From positions 11,277,501-11,341,500 of the forward strand of contig NC_081813.1 in NCBI RefSeq assembly GCF_030704535.1: a DNA stretch of 64,000 bases, in the 5' to 3' direction. The number at the start of each line of letters is the position of its first letter. Positions within the stretch are counted from its first letter, which is position 1. The notes under the pieces are model-generated. The model made no database searches. It worked only from the letters and a program-made list of their open reading frames with translations, and had not been told where the DNA came from. Position numbers and translations under genes: made by a program. This document shows, in pieces, positions 45,764-58,267 of this stretch. This DNA is from Vitis vinifera (lineage: Eukaryota; Streptophyta; Magnoliopsida; Vitales; Vitaceae).

Positions 45764-48700
45764 ATGGAAAATCGAGATTGGATGTCAAAAGATAGAAGGT
45801 CAGTTGAGTATGATGAAGGAGTTGAAAACTTTATCAATTTCGCATTAGCACATTCAACCAACCATACCTCTATAAAATGCCCATGCTTACGTTGTGGAAA
45901 TCTGTTATGTCAAACTCCTCAAGTCATTAGAGAGCATTTGTTCTTTAATGGAATAGATATCAGTTATCGAGTATGGTATTGGCATGGAGAAAAGGGTCCC
46001 AGTGGAGGATTTTCAAATGTCTCACAACAACGTTATGACAAATGCGAGTATAATGATGTTGCTGATACAATAGATATGGTTAATGCTGCACAAGTTAATT
46101 GTATGAATGATCCCCAAGTGTTTGGAAGGTTACTTGAAGATGCAGAAAAACCTTTATATCCTGGATGCATGAAATACACAAAGTTGTCAGCATTGGTAAA
46201 ACTTTACAACTTAAAAGCACGTTATGGTTGGTCTGACAAAGGATTCTCAGAATTGCTTCAGTTGCTTGGAGATATGTTGCCATTGAATAATGAGATGCCG
46301 TTGTCCATGTATGAAGCCAAAAAGACTTTCAGTGCTCTTGGTATGGAATATCAAAAAATTCATGCATGTCCTAATGATTGTATTTTGTATAGAAACCAGT
46401 ATAAGGATGCTATTGCATGCCCAACTTGTGGAAAGTCAAGGTGGAAGATAAACAGTGAAGGGGGGAAGATTAAGAAGGGGGTTCCTGCAAAGGTTTTGTG
46501 GTATTTCCCACCAATCCCTAGATTCAAAAGGATGTTCCAATCTTCAGAAACTGCTAAACATCTTATGTGGCATGCCAAGGATAAAGAATGTGATGGTAAA
46601 CTACGCCACCCATCAGACTCCTCAGCGTGGAAACTAGTTGACCACATGTGGCCTGATTTTGCTTCTGAACCGCGAAACCTTAGACTAGCACTCTCAACAG
46701 ATGGTATAAATCCTCATAAGTCTATGAGCAGTAGACATAGTTGTTGGCCTGTTATACTGGTCATATACAACCTTCCTCCTTGGTTGTGCATGAAAAGGAA
46801 GTTTATGATGTTATCATTATTGATCTCAGGACCACGACAACCTGGTAAAAATATAGATGTTTACTTGAGTCCATTGGTAGATGACCTTAAAACTTTGTGG
46901 GAAAAAGGAGTTGAGACTTATGATGCACACTTGCGTGAGGTTTTTACTTTAAAGGCCATCCTTTTATGGACAATCAATGATTTTCCTGCATATGGAAACT
47001 TAGCTGGTTGCACTGTGAAAGGATATTATGCATGTCCAATATGTGGAGAAGGAACATATTCCAAAAGATTAAAGCATGGTAGGAAAAACTCATATATGGG
47101 TCATCGACGAATTCTTCCACGTAACCATCCCTATCGGAGACAAAAGAAGGCATTCAATGGTGAACAAGATTTTAGGATTCCTCCTAAAATTTTGAGTGGG
47201 GAAGAAATACTTGAAAAAGTTGATCTCATTCCTATTTCTTGGGGAAAAATGAAGATAAAATCTCTTGAATCTGATGTGAACACAAATTGTTGGAAAAAAA
47301 ATCCATACTTTTTGAGTTAGAATATTGGAAATATCTTCATGTCCGTCACAACTTGGATGTTATGCACATCGAAAAGAATGTTTGTGAGAGTATTATTGGT
47401 ACTTTGTTTAACATCCCTGGGAAAACAAAGGATGGACTTAATGCTCGACTTGACCTAGTTGAAATGGGTTTAAGGTCTGAACTTTTCCCAAGAGTTGACT
47501 TGAAAAAGACCTACCTTCCCTCTGCATGTTTTTCACTATCTAGAAATGAGAAAAAATTAGTTTGTCAAACGTTGTCTAATTTGAAGGTCCCTGAGGGGTA
47601 TTGCTCAAATTTTAGAAATCTTGTCTCCTTAGAGGAATTGAAGTTGTTTGGTCTAAAATCTCATGACTACCATGCACTTATGCAACAACTGTTGCCAGTT
47701 GCATTACGTTCTATTTTGCCAAAGCATGTGAGATATACTATATCAAGATTGTGTATCTTCTTCAATAAATTATGTACAAAAATGGTTGATGTGCCAAAAT
47801 TGAATGAAGTACATAATGAGTTAGTGGTCACGTTGTGCTTACTTGAAAAGTATTTTCCACCTTCATTTTTTGATATTATGCTTCATCTAACAGTGCATTT
47901 GATAAGGGAGGTGCGACTATGTGGTCCAGTTTACTTTAGGTGGATGTACCCATTTGAGAGGTATATGAAAGTTCTTAAAGGATATGTTCGCAATCATAAT
48001 CGGCCTGAAGGATGCATTGCTGAGTGCTATTTAGCAGAGGAAGCTGTCGAATTTTGTACTGAATATTTATCAGGGACTCATGCAATTGGAATTCCAAAAA
48101 GTAGCAATTATGACAACAAATTTGGTAGACCTATAACTGGTGGTCGTTCAACCAACATTGATCATAAATCGTGGTTACAAGCACATCATTATGTGTTAGA
48201 GAATACAACTATTGTCCAACCATACATTGAGTAAGAAAAATATGCCTTTATTTTTTTATAATTTCATAACATAATGATGAAATCCTAAGTTTGCATTCTT
48301 GTCTATAACGTTATAGGGAACATATGAATTGGTTGAAGTCTCAATACCCTCGACAATCTAAGAGACAAATTTGGTTGCAAGAAGAACATATGCGTTGTTT
48401 TACGTATTGGCTTAAAGGAAAGGTAATCTCTTAGTTTTCAGAAATTATTTTAATATGTTGAAAACATCACAAGTTTCCAATTATGTTTTGACTACACACA
48501 GGTTGAAGAGGCTATCCATAACGGGCAAGATATTTCCAACACGCTTAGGTGGTTAGCACATGGCCCTACTCACCAGGTGGTTAAATATCCTGGATACATC
48601 ATTAATGGGTGTCGTTACCATACTAAGGAACGTGATATGACATGCGTCACCCAAAATAGTGGTGTTAGCATTTTAGCAGGGACTATGCAAATTGCCAGTT

Positions 48701-49149
48701 CTAAGGATAAGAACCCAGTTTTTGGTGAACTTTGCTTTTATGGGGTCATTAATGAGATATGGGATCTTGATTACAACATGTTCAAAATTCCAATTTTCAA
48801 GTGTGATTGGGTTGACAACAAGAATGGTATAAAAGTGGATGAACTCGGGTTCACATTAGTTGACTTCTCCAAAATTGGTCATAAATCGGATCCATTTATT
48901 TTAGCATCACAAGCCAAGCAAGTCTTCTATGTTGAAGACCAACTTGATCCCAAATGGTCAATAGTTCTCTCAATTCCTCCAAAAGATTTCAACAACATGG
49001 AAGGACTGGATGACTTCACCGATAATTGCATGGAACATCACCCCTTTATAAGTTCAATGCCAGAAGTTGAATCATTTGACGTTATGGATGAATCAGATGC
49101 AATATACATGAGAGAAGACTGTGAGGGCATATGGATTGAAAATAATTAA
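45764..49149 (+). pseudogene. CACTA TNP2-type transposase, copy 2
   Basis: Same three-exon model as copy 1 (45764-48230, 48317-48422, 48502-49149) and the same A8 frame change at 47294-47301. Six substitutions separate the two coding regions, five of them changing residues (Lys/Gln, Ser/Leu, Phe/Ser, Pro/Ser, Val/Ile) and one silent. That is a small number but gives no sign of strong constraint since the copies split. One base is missing from the first intron (near 48299). Confidence 0.88.
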
Positions 49150-49698
49150 ATAATATATTGTACCCTTGACATGAGATATAATAAGGCATTTCACTTATTA
49201 GTTTTCATGAGTTGCACATTAGCTTAGCTTCTATATATTGCTCATAATATATATATATTGATCATCCTAAATTGATTTCATGCATCATAAACATATGTTA
49301 TTCAAAGGTACCACTTCAATCTTCATTTAACTATCTTTTTTGTTGTCCATGGAACTAGATTTATATTATTTTTTATTATCATGTTTTGATTTTATGCTCA
49401 CATAACTTGAAACTCTCATTCCTAAATTTCTTTTTCATTAAAACTATAAATAATAATTGAAACTATATATGCACTAATTTATTTTATTATTATCCTCACA
49501 AATAAATTCTTCATTATTGATAAGAAATCAAAAAACAAGACAAACTTTGAAATAAAATTTCAAAAACTATATTTGTGAATGACCAATTTAATTATAGGAA
49601 ATATATGCAAGGATATACTAATCTTGCTTTTGAGTCATTTTACAGGTTTGTTGGTGAAGTACTAGTTTGCACATTTACTTGATATCTTCCACACAAAT

Positions 49699-52600
49699 AT
49701 GGATCCAGAAGAAGAGGAAATGCCAAAAGTAAAGCATAGAGGTAGTACATTGAAACCAAAGATTGCAAAAAATCGAAGTAAAGGGATAAAGCTCAAGATT
49801 GAATACAATAGCCTTGGTAGTCACATTGGGGAAAATTCAGTTGAACTAAGTAGTTATCTTGGTACAATAACTAGAACCCATGTGCCAATAATTGTTGAGA
49901 GTTGGAGGAAAGTCCCTAAAGAGACTAAGGAGAAGTTATGGGATTTGATCACGGTAAGTCTATCTATAGCTTTCATATATAATTATTGTATACATTCATT
50001 AACATGAGCTAACATGGGTTGCTATTTTGTAGACAAGCTTTAATGTGAATCAAAATTCCAAGAGGAATTGTTTCCTACTAATGGGCATCAGGTTTCGAAC
50101 ATTTAAGTACAAGTTGACAAAGAAATATATATTACCTTTCAAGAATGACCCAGAAAAGCTGAAAAAGCCACCTCCTATCTACCCATTCATACAAGAGGAT
50201 CATTGGAGACAGTTTGTTAAAGATAGACTTTCTGAACACTTTAATGTTAAGCATTATTTTTAATACATCTTCAATTTTTACATTTACATAGTTTCACCAT
50301 GTACTAATTTTGTGTCTATATTTTTTAGGAATATCGCAAGGTTCAGAAAGCGAGAAGAGATAAACACATTTACAATCATTATCTTGGAAGAAAAGGATAT
50401 GCACGTTTTGAGCAAGATATAGTAAGTAAAAATTTTTGTAAAAAAATGGAGTATATATTTTGTTTATAGGAAAATTATTCCAATTTTTAAATGTCATTTA
50501 TTAACTTGATCATATTGAACTAATGAGTTTTATTGTTAAAATTTTTATAGCTACAAGCAGAAGGGAGTATTGGTAGGGTTGATAGAAGTGTTTTATGGAA
50601 GAAAGCACGTGAGAAGAAAGGAAAGTTTAATAAGATTACAGAGCCAGTGATTAACATGATAGTAAGTTAGCATATTTATGCCTTTTAGAACAAAACATAT
50701 TTATGTTATACACCAATTTGTCTATTATCCTTTGTATTAAAACAATTCATTTTCTAGCTACCTTGAATTGGTTGTCTTTGATTGATATGTAAATCATCTT
50801 CATCAAATTATTACTAATATATGTTTTGTTGTAGGATGAATTACTAGAAAATGCTAAGGAGACTGGACTACCTCCACCTGGTCCAAATGACATATTAGGT
50901 CAAGCATTGGGTAAGCCTGATCATCCAGGACGTGTGGTAGGTCAAGACCGTTTGGTTAGGCCTAGCTCATACTTTCATCAACCATCTGATGACATGAAAA
51001 AAATCAAAGAAGAAATATGGGAAATGGTACGAAAGGAGATGGAAGATGCTGCAACAAGACAAGTTATGTCTCCCCCCACACCCCATTCTGATATGGGTAG
51101 TAATAACATGAGACAACAACTTGTTTTACAACCAGTTGTAGCAGAAAAACCAATGTTTAAAATGATAGAAGAGCCCCAACCACCAGAACCACCACTGAAA
51201 CACAAGGTATGCATTTACTTACTAATAATACAAGATTAATATAAGTGATATAAAGCCTATGTAAATGATATTATTTGTTGTATTGAAGGTAATTAAATGC
51301 AAATTAGCAGTGGAAAGAAAAGGAAATGTTGTTGCAACTGGTACACTAATAGAAGAAAAAGGATCGAATAGGTTGGTTGTAATAAATGTTGCACACAAGC
51401 CAGATGCTAGACTCCCATTTCCAAATCCATATGAGATTATCAATGTTGGGGATGCTATTGGCTTTGAGCTTGACTGGCCAACAAGCCTTGTCATACTTGA
51501 AACTGAACATCCCCAGGTATGTCATTTTATGCCTATAGTAAATTTGATTGTAACTTGGTATTTTATTGTTTAAGAGTATATATATCTAACATTCCTTCCT
51601 TTTTCATAGGTGTTGGATAAAGGAAAGAAGAAGATAGTGAAGACACCAATTATTCGAAAATCTAAGCCTCAAAATCATTCGGTCATTAAAAATTTTCAGA
51701 AATTTGTGGATGGTTGCCTTGGTAATGACAAGACATACCCAATACAGCTCCCCATTTCACTATTCGGTGTCGAATTTCAAACATATATATCTAGAGAGGA
51801 TTGTGAATACATTATTTCATCTTTGGAGGTGTCATCAAACTGCATCTCCTTCTATTTATGGTGTGCACCTTTTATTTTCATTTGTTTTTATTTTTTTAAT
51901 GAGTTGCCCATGTTGAACAAGATTGGATATGACTAATGATAATTTTCTTTTGGTGTTTTGATACAATAATAGGCACATGCATGATCAAGTACATATTGCC
52001 AAAAAGGAATCACAATTTATATTTGTTAATCCTTTTACAATATCACGAGCAGGCCTTAGTACTCCTCAAACAGAGAAAAGAGCACAATTGTTGTCAAAAC
52101 GCTTAATGGAGTGCCAAGATGCTAAATATGTTTTCATACCCTACAACCCCGAGTAAGTGACAAATATTATACTTTAATTTGAGGTTTTATGATTGATTTA
52201 TATTTCTAATTATATGCTACTTTTGTTTTTAATGTTTTAGCTTTCATTGGGTCTTGGTAGTGATTGAGCCAAGGAAAATGATAGTCCACTATCTTGACCC
52301 TATGCATCACAAACCATGTGAGGACTTAAAGGATATCGTAAACATGTAAGTTCTTCCTATATTATTATTTTTTTTTTAAAATACATTCATCTCAAACACA
52401 TTTTTTTTATTATCTATATATATGTTAAAACATATAACATTTACCTATTTTAAAAATGTACCCATTGAACTTATTTACATAGGGCTCTTCGAATATCTGC
52501 AAAGAAAACATCTAAGAGGGAGCCATCTTGGCAACTAGTGCAGGTGACATCCAAAAAATTTTCTTTACACATTAGCTTATGCATTTGCACCATTTATATA

Positions 52601-52918
52601 TATGAGTACTAATGTTATTTTATAATTGATCGATTAGTGTCCAAGGCAAGAAGGAGGGTTCGAATGTGGCTACTTTGTTATGAGATTCATAAAAGAGATA
52701 ATTTTTTATCCTACAATTATTGCTTCAAAGGTATTACAAATTTAATGAATTGTACATAGTTTTAGGCTTCCAAATGTTATGCATTTTAATGTTATTTTCT
52801 TATTTGATTTCAGTTTGGTGGTAAAAAAACATATTCTCAAGTAGAGTTCGATGAAATTAGAGGAGAATGGGCTACTTTTGTGCTACAACTAATCATGAAT
52901 CATGTTGATGCATCATGA
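49699..52918 (+). CDS. CACTA TnpA/Ulp1-type gene, copy 2
   Basis: Same 12-exon open frame as copy 1, each exon 26,579 bases further on. The only coding difference I found is Asp to Tyr in exon 11 (near 52709), shortly after the catalytic Cys motif ECGYFVMRF, at a position not known to be catalytic. It otherwise keeps the His, Asp, Gln and Cys of the Ulp1 pattern. That this gene stays intact while the transposase gene carries a frame change is the notable contrast. Confidence 0.82.
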
Positions 52919-53568
52919 TCACCATGCATGGTGAGTCCTTTAGCTACTACATGAATTTTTCCATAGGTACTCTTTGAATAATGTTTCTATTTGAAAAAAA
53001 AAAAAAGTTCTTAGATTTGTTCATTTATGATAACATCGATCCATGTTTATTTTCTTCAATACAAATCTATAAAACTCATTAAACTATGTAATGCAGGTAT
53101 ACACTTTTGGGATGGTGGAATGGAGAATAAAAAGAAAGAAGAAGGCAACAAGATTTTGGGTTTTTAAATGCAACTCTTATGTCATACGTTGTAGGACATA
53201 AATGTTACTTTAATTAGTACTGAGAAATTTAGATTTTTAGATGGGACTTTTATGTCATTTTATAGTTAGCCGGTTTTATGCTTATGAAATGGAGGTATAC
53301 ATGAATCTTGGGATCTTTAACATTTGTAAATCATGTTTTGGTATGTATTCACTCTTCTTTTTTTAGTTTTGATGGGTTTGATTTGGTGGATGTACTATCT
53401 TTTTGTGAACATTTGATATACAAATATTATTAGATGATCAATGTATTATGAGTTATTCCAGAAACATTACAGAAAAATGAGTTAAATATAATATGATTGT
53501 TATAGTTATGGACAGAATATAAACAGGTTAATCTTACTTATTAATTCATAAGCATTACAAAAATCTAT

Positions 53569-53876
53569 AACTAAAAGCAATCATATCTTCCACAATAATT
53601 TACAATGATGTGACACCATTACTCAAAGGTGATGCATTTAATATGACATCATAACTCAAAGATGATGCATTTAATGCGACACCCTATCATCACTAGAAAT
53701 ATATGGTGTCACTTCCGAATGGGTCACCATTTATCTACTTTGGTGTCACTTCCAAATACGTCACCAATTGGTACCCTCTATGGTGTCAGTGGAGAAGGTG
53801 ACGCTATGCTGTAATGACACCTTATGTATATGGTGACTCGTTATAAATGACACCATATATCTTTTTCCTTGTAGTG
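53569..53876. repeat. CACTA copy 2 3' subterminal repeats
   Basis: Same dense TGGTGTCAC/GTGACACCA array and CCTTGTAGTG end as copy 1. Confidence 0.85.
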
Positions 53877-53968
53877 AGAGGACACCACCGTTGGATTTGA
53901 GCTTCAAGTATTGTAATATCTTACAAGGGAAGTGGCCTTGGCTGCTTAAAGTTACAGCAAGAGTATGA

Positions 53969-54345
53969 TTGGTATGTTAAATGTTAAAACACCCCACCTC
54001 TTCTCTCTTTTAACAACCTTTTCTTAAACAAAAATAATAATGAAAGGACAATTTTATCCTCGTCTTCTTAAAAACTACTTTCAAAATTTCTAAAATATAA
54101 AATAATAAACTTAAATTTTTTTTAAATTATTTTTAAATCTTTAAGGTAAGTGTGTAAAAGTTTCTTCATTTTACATGGTAATTACTATTATTTTTTACTA
54201 TGATAATAATTGATGCAATGCAGGTAGGAGATGACCCATCCATGGAGCATCTTCGATCCAAAACAACCTTTCAAGTGAAGAGAAGTAATTAAGTTTCTGG
54301 TATGAAAGCAAGTCCACCATCGTATTGGATTTCATGATAAATAAA
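53969..54345 (+). other. CNL 3' untranslated region with probable intron
   Basis: After the predicted stop (53966-53968) a donor at 53972 (TTG|GTATGT) pairs with an acceptor at 54223 (AATGCAG), giving a 252-bp 3'-UTR intron. AATAAA occurs at 54340-54345. Structure inferred from splice consensus only. Confidence 0.5.
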
Positions 54346-55061
54346 TGTGAAGTTGTGATTCATATGTGATGAGAACACATTCCATTACATATAAGTTTAT
54401 CTTTTTTTTTTTCTTTTTTTTCTATTTTTCTCATTTGTTGAAAATACTACATGTAATTTATTCTTTAGTCTTGTTTTATTTTTTTCTTTTTCTTTTTTAA
54501 ATTTGAAAAATAAAATACAATTTAGTATAGGAAGTACTATGGAAAGGAAAAAAAAATCCTAACCTTTTTGTTTGATGATTTTTGCCAAAAAGAAAAAGAA
54601 AAAGAAAAAGAAAATAAATAAATTTGAAGAAATATATGAGAAAATTTTAGTGGGTTTAAAACATTTTAAAAAAAAAAATTCTTTACTTTGTCTTTTCCTG
54701 GTATCATGTTTGTTTAATTCTTTGATATTTTCTGCTCAAACTTTCCAAGATTCTAAATGCTATTCTATAATTTGGATAATCTCTAGCATTACAAATCTAA
54801 GAAATTTGTTTATATTTGTATGACTGATTTTATTTCAGGTGAAAATGGTTTGATAGCTTATTTGAAAGAAAAAGTGAAAATAGTTTTTTTAAAGCAGTTT
54901 TTAAAACAAAAATAATAAATGTATTCATTTTTAGTCATTTTAAAATTTCTTTTAGGCTATAAGTACAAACTACAACTAACTCAAAATCTACGGAAATATG
55001 AGAGAGAGCGAGAGAGAGAATGGACGCATAACATTATTATTGAGAGGATCGCTCGCTTCAT
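54346..55061. other. AT-rich intergenic sequence, no gene seen
   Basis: Long T and A runs, an AAAAAG repeat near 54590 and a GA-rich patch near 55000-55015. No coding or RNA signal. Confidence 0.6.
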
Positions 55062-55329
55062 TGAAGGGAAAAAAAATAGAGAGGAAAAAAAAGTGAAAGA
55101 AAATAAAAAAATTAAAAATAATAAATTATTTTATATACTACTTCAAACTCATTTTACTTATTTTTCTTCTTTTACGTAAATATTAAATAATTTAAAAATA
55201 TACAAATTTCTATCTAATTTTAATTATATTTTATTTTTATTATTGTTTTCCTTGTTGAAACTAAATATGAGAAAATCATTTTCTTTGATATTTTTTTTCT
55301 TTTCTTTGTACTTTCTAGGAACCAAACAT
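55062..55329. mobile_element. MITE copy D
   Basis: Shares the family interior (AGTGAAAGAAAATAAA, AATAAATTATTTTATATACT, CTCATTTTACTTATTTTTC, ATATGAGAAAATCATTTTC) and the right end TAGGAACCAAACAT. The left terminus is diverged or replaced. Confidence 0.65.
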
Positions 55330-56492
55330 GGCAATAATGTTCTTTTGATATGATCTCTCTATTATTAATTTTTTATATAAATACTACAAGTTAATAGAGA
55401 GGGTATTTATTTTGATTTTGAGTTTTTGTTATTTTACTTTTACAGTTAATAATCTTTTTTTTTTCTTACAAGCTAATAGAAAGTGTATTTTTTTTTTCTT
55501 TTAAGAGCTTATAATTATTTAAAACCCAATTAATTTCACTATTTTTAAAAGAAAATATTAAATTTAGTTGATTGAAATTATTGATTTTTCAAAATTTAGG
55601 AAAGAATTGAAAATGAATACTATAAAATACGACTATCATGAAAATCATGAAAGACCCAAAATTAATAAAAGTTCAAATATTGTAATTATGAGGATAAATA
55701 ATAACCATAACAAAACATTATTCATCCTTCTTTTAATGTATATAGACATAGATATAAAGTGAATTACTAAGCTAAACAACTCCTTTATCTTTCATTTGGA
55801 TCTTGCAAACATTGAAGAAAAATACCAAAAAAAAAAAAAAAAGAAGAAGAAAAAATAGAGAAACATAGTTTGAGAGAAATTACAAGACAAGAAAAGAGAT
55901 AGAAATAAGAAATCTAAATGGAAAGTTTGAAGCTTCATTCAAATGGGATCTCAAGAAAAACATAGAAGGAAAAGTTTAAAATAGATTAAAATAAAAAATA
56001 AGTCTCGATGTTTTCTGATATTTGTTTTTTAAAAATTGTTTTTAAGTTAAAAGAAAAAAAAATTAGTATTTTTCTAAAAACAAGGTGTTTGATAAATAGC
56101 TTAAAAAAATACTTTTCCTCTTTTGATTTTGTAATGTATATAATATTAATTAAATTTAATTCAACTCTTATCAAAAATAAAAATAATTTTATAATTAGAA
56201 ATAAATTTAAAACTAAATGTCTTTTAACAAATATAAATACTAATATTAAATAAACTCATAAATGATATATTTTTATAAAAAAAAATGATACTATTTTGAT
56301 ATTGATTGCAAAATTATTAATCTTAACATATTCATAATTGATTTTTGGTTAAAAATAATAACAGATAACAATATTTTATTTAAAATGAATTTTAAAGCAA
56401 AAAAGTTTTTTTTTTAATATATAAATAAGACAAGTTTTTCATACATGTACATATTTATACTAGAACATAATAAAGTATTTTAAATTAATTAG
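55330..56492. other. AT-rich intergenic sequence, no gene seen
   Basis: Very AT-rich with several homopolymer runs. No supported gene. The final ATTAG (56488-56492) is the left target duplication of solo LTR-2. Confidence 0.6.
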
Positions 56493-57129
56493 TGTAGACC
56501 CCCCGGAGGCAGCAGTATTTTATTATTATTATTGTTTACTTTTTATTTTTATTTTTCCTACCTTTCTTTTCCCGAGCCGCTCGACATGATGGGGGAGGTT
56601 TTTGGGGGCAGAAAAGGGGACTGAAGTGGGCTGCTTTTGGGGGCAGATGGGACGGGGTACAGAGTGGCTTGCGGAGGAAGAGAGGAACAGAGGAGAAAAG
56701 AAGGAAAAGAGGAAGCTGTGAGGTGAGGGGAGGCCGGGGAAGCAAAGCAAGGAAAAAGGGGGATGCTTTGCTGGTTTTTTTTGGATCGATCTTGTCGAAG
56801 AAGATCATTGACAGGTATGGTTCTCTTCTCTTTCTCTGACCATTCTTGGGTGATGTTGGTGTGTTGAGGGTAATCATACCCATATATCCCTTCTTAATGA
56901 TTCTTGCTTAAGGTGATTTCATCCTTGTTTTTCCCCATAATATATGTACCTGCAACCATGCCCCGGTTTTGTTTGATGATCTTTTGATTTCACCCACCCT
57001 CATCTAAGCCCAGGGATTGATGCACGTTATGAGGCTGTTATGGGTTCCATTTGTTTCGATTATTCGTACTTGGTTTTGCCTTTGTTTTCTTCCTTTGCTC
57101 TGTTTGCCTCCATCCTAAAAGCCAGCGTC

Positions 57130-57960
57130 ATGTTTGGAGAGATGCAGAGGACGCAATATTGAAGACATTGAAGCCTGGGCATCCCGTGCTGCATATACTA
57201 ACCCTTTGATTCTCTGTCTTCTCATATGCATGGAGCTTCATGCGCATGGTCATCCCTACCTTCCCATCCATAGTACACTCCATGTTCATCCATCACATTC
57301 CTCTCTAGCAGCCCACGCATATCATCTCTCTCTAAACTTATCCAAACCCATTTTCCTTGTCCATTGCACCCATTCCTCTCGTTCTAGCGTGGCCATGCAT
57401 AGCCATGTATGGCTGCCACCCTTCATACCCACCTCCTCAAGCTTGCCCAGTCAGCTGAATCAATGGCGGCATTGGAGCTTCTCCTCCTCCATTGCTCGTC
57501 TCAGAGGCTGGGAGTAACTTCTCCACCGATCTCCATGGCCACCAGGCACATCGCTGCGGACAGCCAAGCTCCCCTCCGGCGGCTGACTCCCTGCCGCATC
57601 GCGAAGCCGTCCCACACCAACGAGCAGGATCGCCTCCTCCCTTTCTTCTCCTCAACCTGATTCGGAAGGCTCGTCTTCTTCGTCTAACCTGAGGACTGAG
57701 CTGATGCCCAAGCACTGACGTCACCGCGGCTGTCCAAGACCGGTCCGACCCTTGGCTTCGGCAACCAGAGCGAGCATGCGCGAGTGCACGTGGGCGCCGG
57801 ACCTTGAAAGAGGATGATGAGATGTGAGGTTCCGATGAAGACGGCGATGAGGCTGACGGTGAGCTCAAGGACGCAGCGGATTTTGATGGTGATACCCAGG
57901 CAGAGGTTGGAGAGGTGGGCTGTGAAGGAATTTGGTGTTCTTGGGCTTGCCCATTGACAC
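57130..57960. other. GC-rich, CpG-dense segment inside solo LTR-2
   Basis: The most GC-rich part of the window, especially 57430-57930. Overlapping ORFs of 60-190 aa exist on both strands with Ser/Pro/Arg-rich composition, as expected of GC-rich sequence with few stop codons. I recognise no domain and do not call a gene. No counterpart in LTR-1. Confidence 0.55.
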
Positions 57961-58162
57961 CTTTGGACTTGGGCTTAGATTTGGGTACTGGGCCCAATTT
58001 TGTGATGGAGATAGGTTTTAGGCTAGCCCATGAAGACTTTGGGCTCAGATTTGAGTTGCAGCTCAGGCCTAATCTTGTGTTTAGTTTTGGATTTGGGCTT
58101 GGGCTTGTGGATTGAGTTTTATGTTGGACATGGGCATGGGCTCAAGGGTATGGGGTTTATGA

Positions 58163-58223
58163 TATTCTCTCTATTATTATTATTACTATTATTAATTATT
58201 ATCATTATTACTATTATTGTTAC

Positions 58224-58267
<44 letters not shown>

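Larger units (their letters stand above)
41093..53876 (+). mobile_element. CACTA (En/Spm) transposon, copy 2, 12,784 bp, TSD AGA, inside the CNL
   Basis: Same CACTACTACAAAAATAATTT start and CCTTGTAGTG end as copy 1, bracketed by AGA (41090-41092 and 53877-53879) in the LRR-coding exon of the CNL, in the same transcriptional direction. Compared by eye with copy 1 it has about 19 substitutions and two single-base deletions (near 41845 and 48299). All genes and cargo are present in the same order. Confidence 0.96.
38439..53968 (+). pseudogene. CNL (CC-NBS-LRR) disease-resistance gene split by CACTA copy 2
   Basis: Intracellular immune receptor of the Rx-type coiled-coil NLR class. Segments 38439-41092 and 53880-53968 flank the transposon; allowing for one target duplication and one surplus A they add up to exactly 914 codons with stop. 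The coiled-coil domain (MADALLSIVLDRL; AYQMDDVLDEW) spans residues 1-150. The P-loop reads GMGGISKTT, with Ser208 (AGC, 39060-39062) replacing the Gly before the catalytic Lys. Kinase-2 (LLVLDDVW), RNBS-B (GSRIFVTTR), GLPLAV, RNBS-D (CFSYCAVFP) and MHD (MHDIVHD, 39925) are present, then LRRs from about 40150. A9 at 39521-39529 has one base too many, shifting frame between RNBS-B and GLPL. The transposon adds a stop at 41107. Closest in style to grape RGA-type CNLs. Confidence 0.92.

Noticed and set aside
14512..53876. Segmental duplication explaining the two CACTA copies
   Set aside because: Similarity stops exactly at the CACTA ends, and each copy has its own distinct 3-bp target duplication.
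57437..57997. 186-aa minus-strand ORF and overlapping plus-strand ORFs
   Set aside because: GC-rich sequence gives open frames in several phases; Ser/Pro/Arg-rich with no recognisable domain, and inside a solo LTR.
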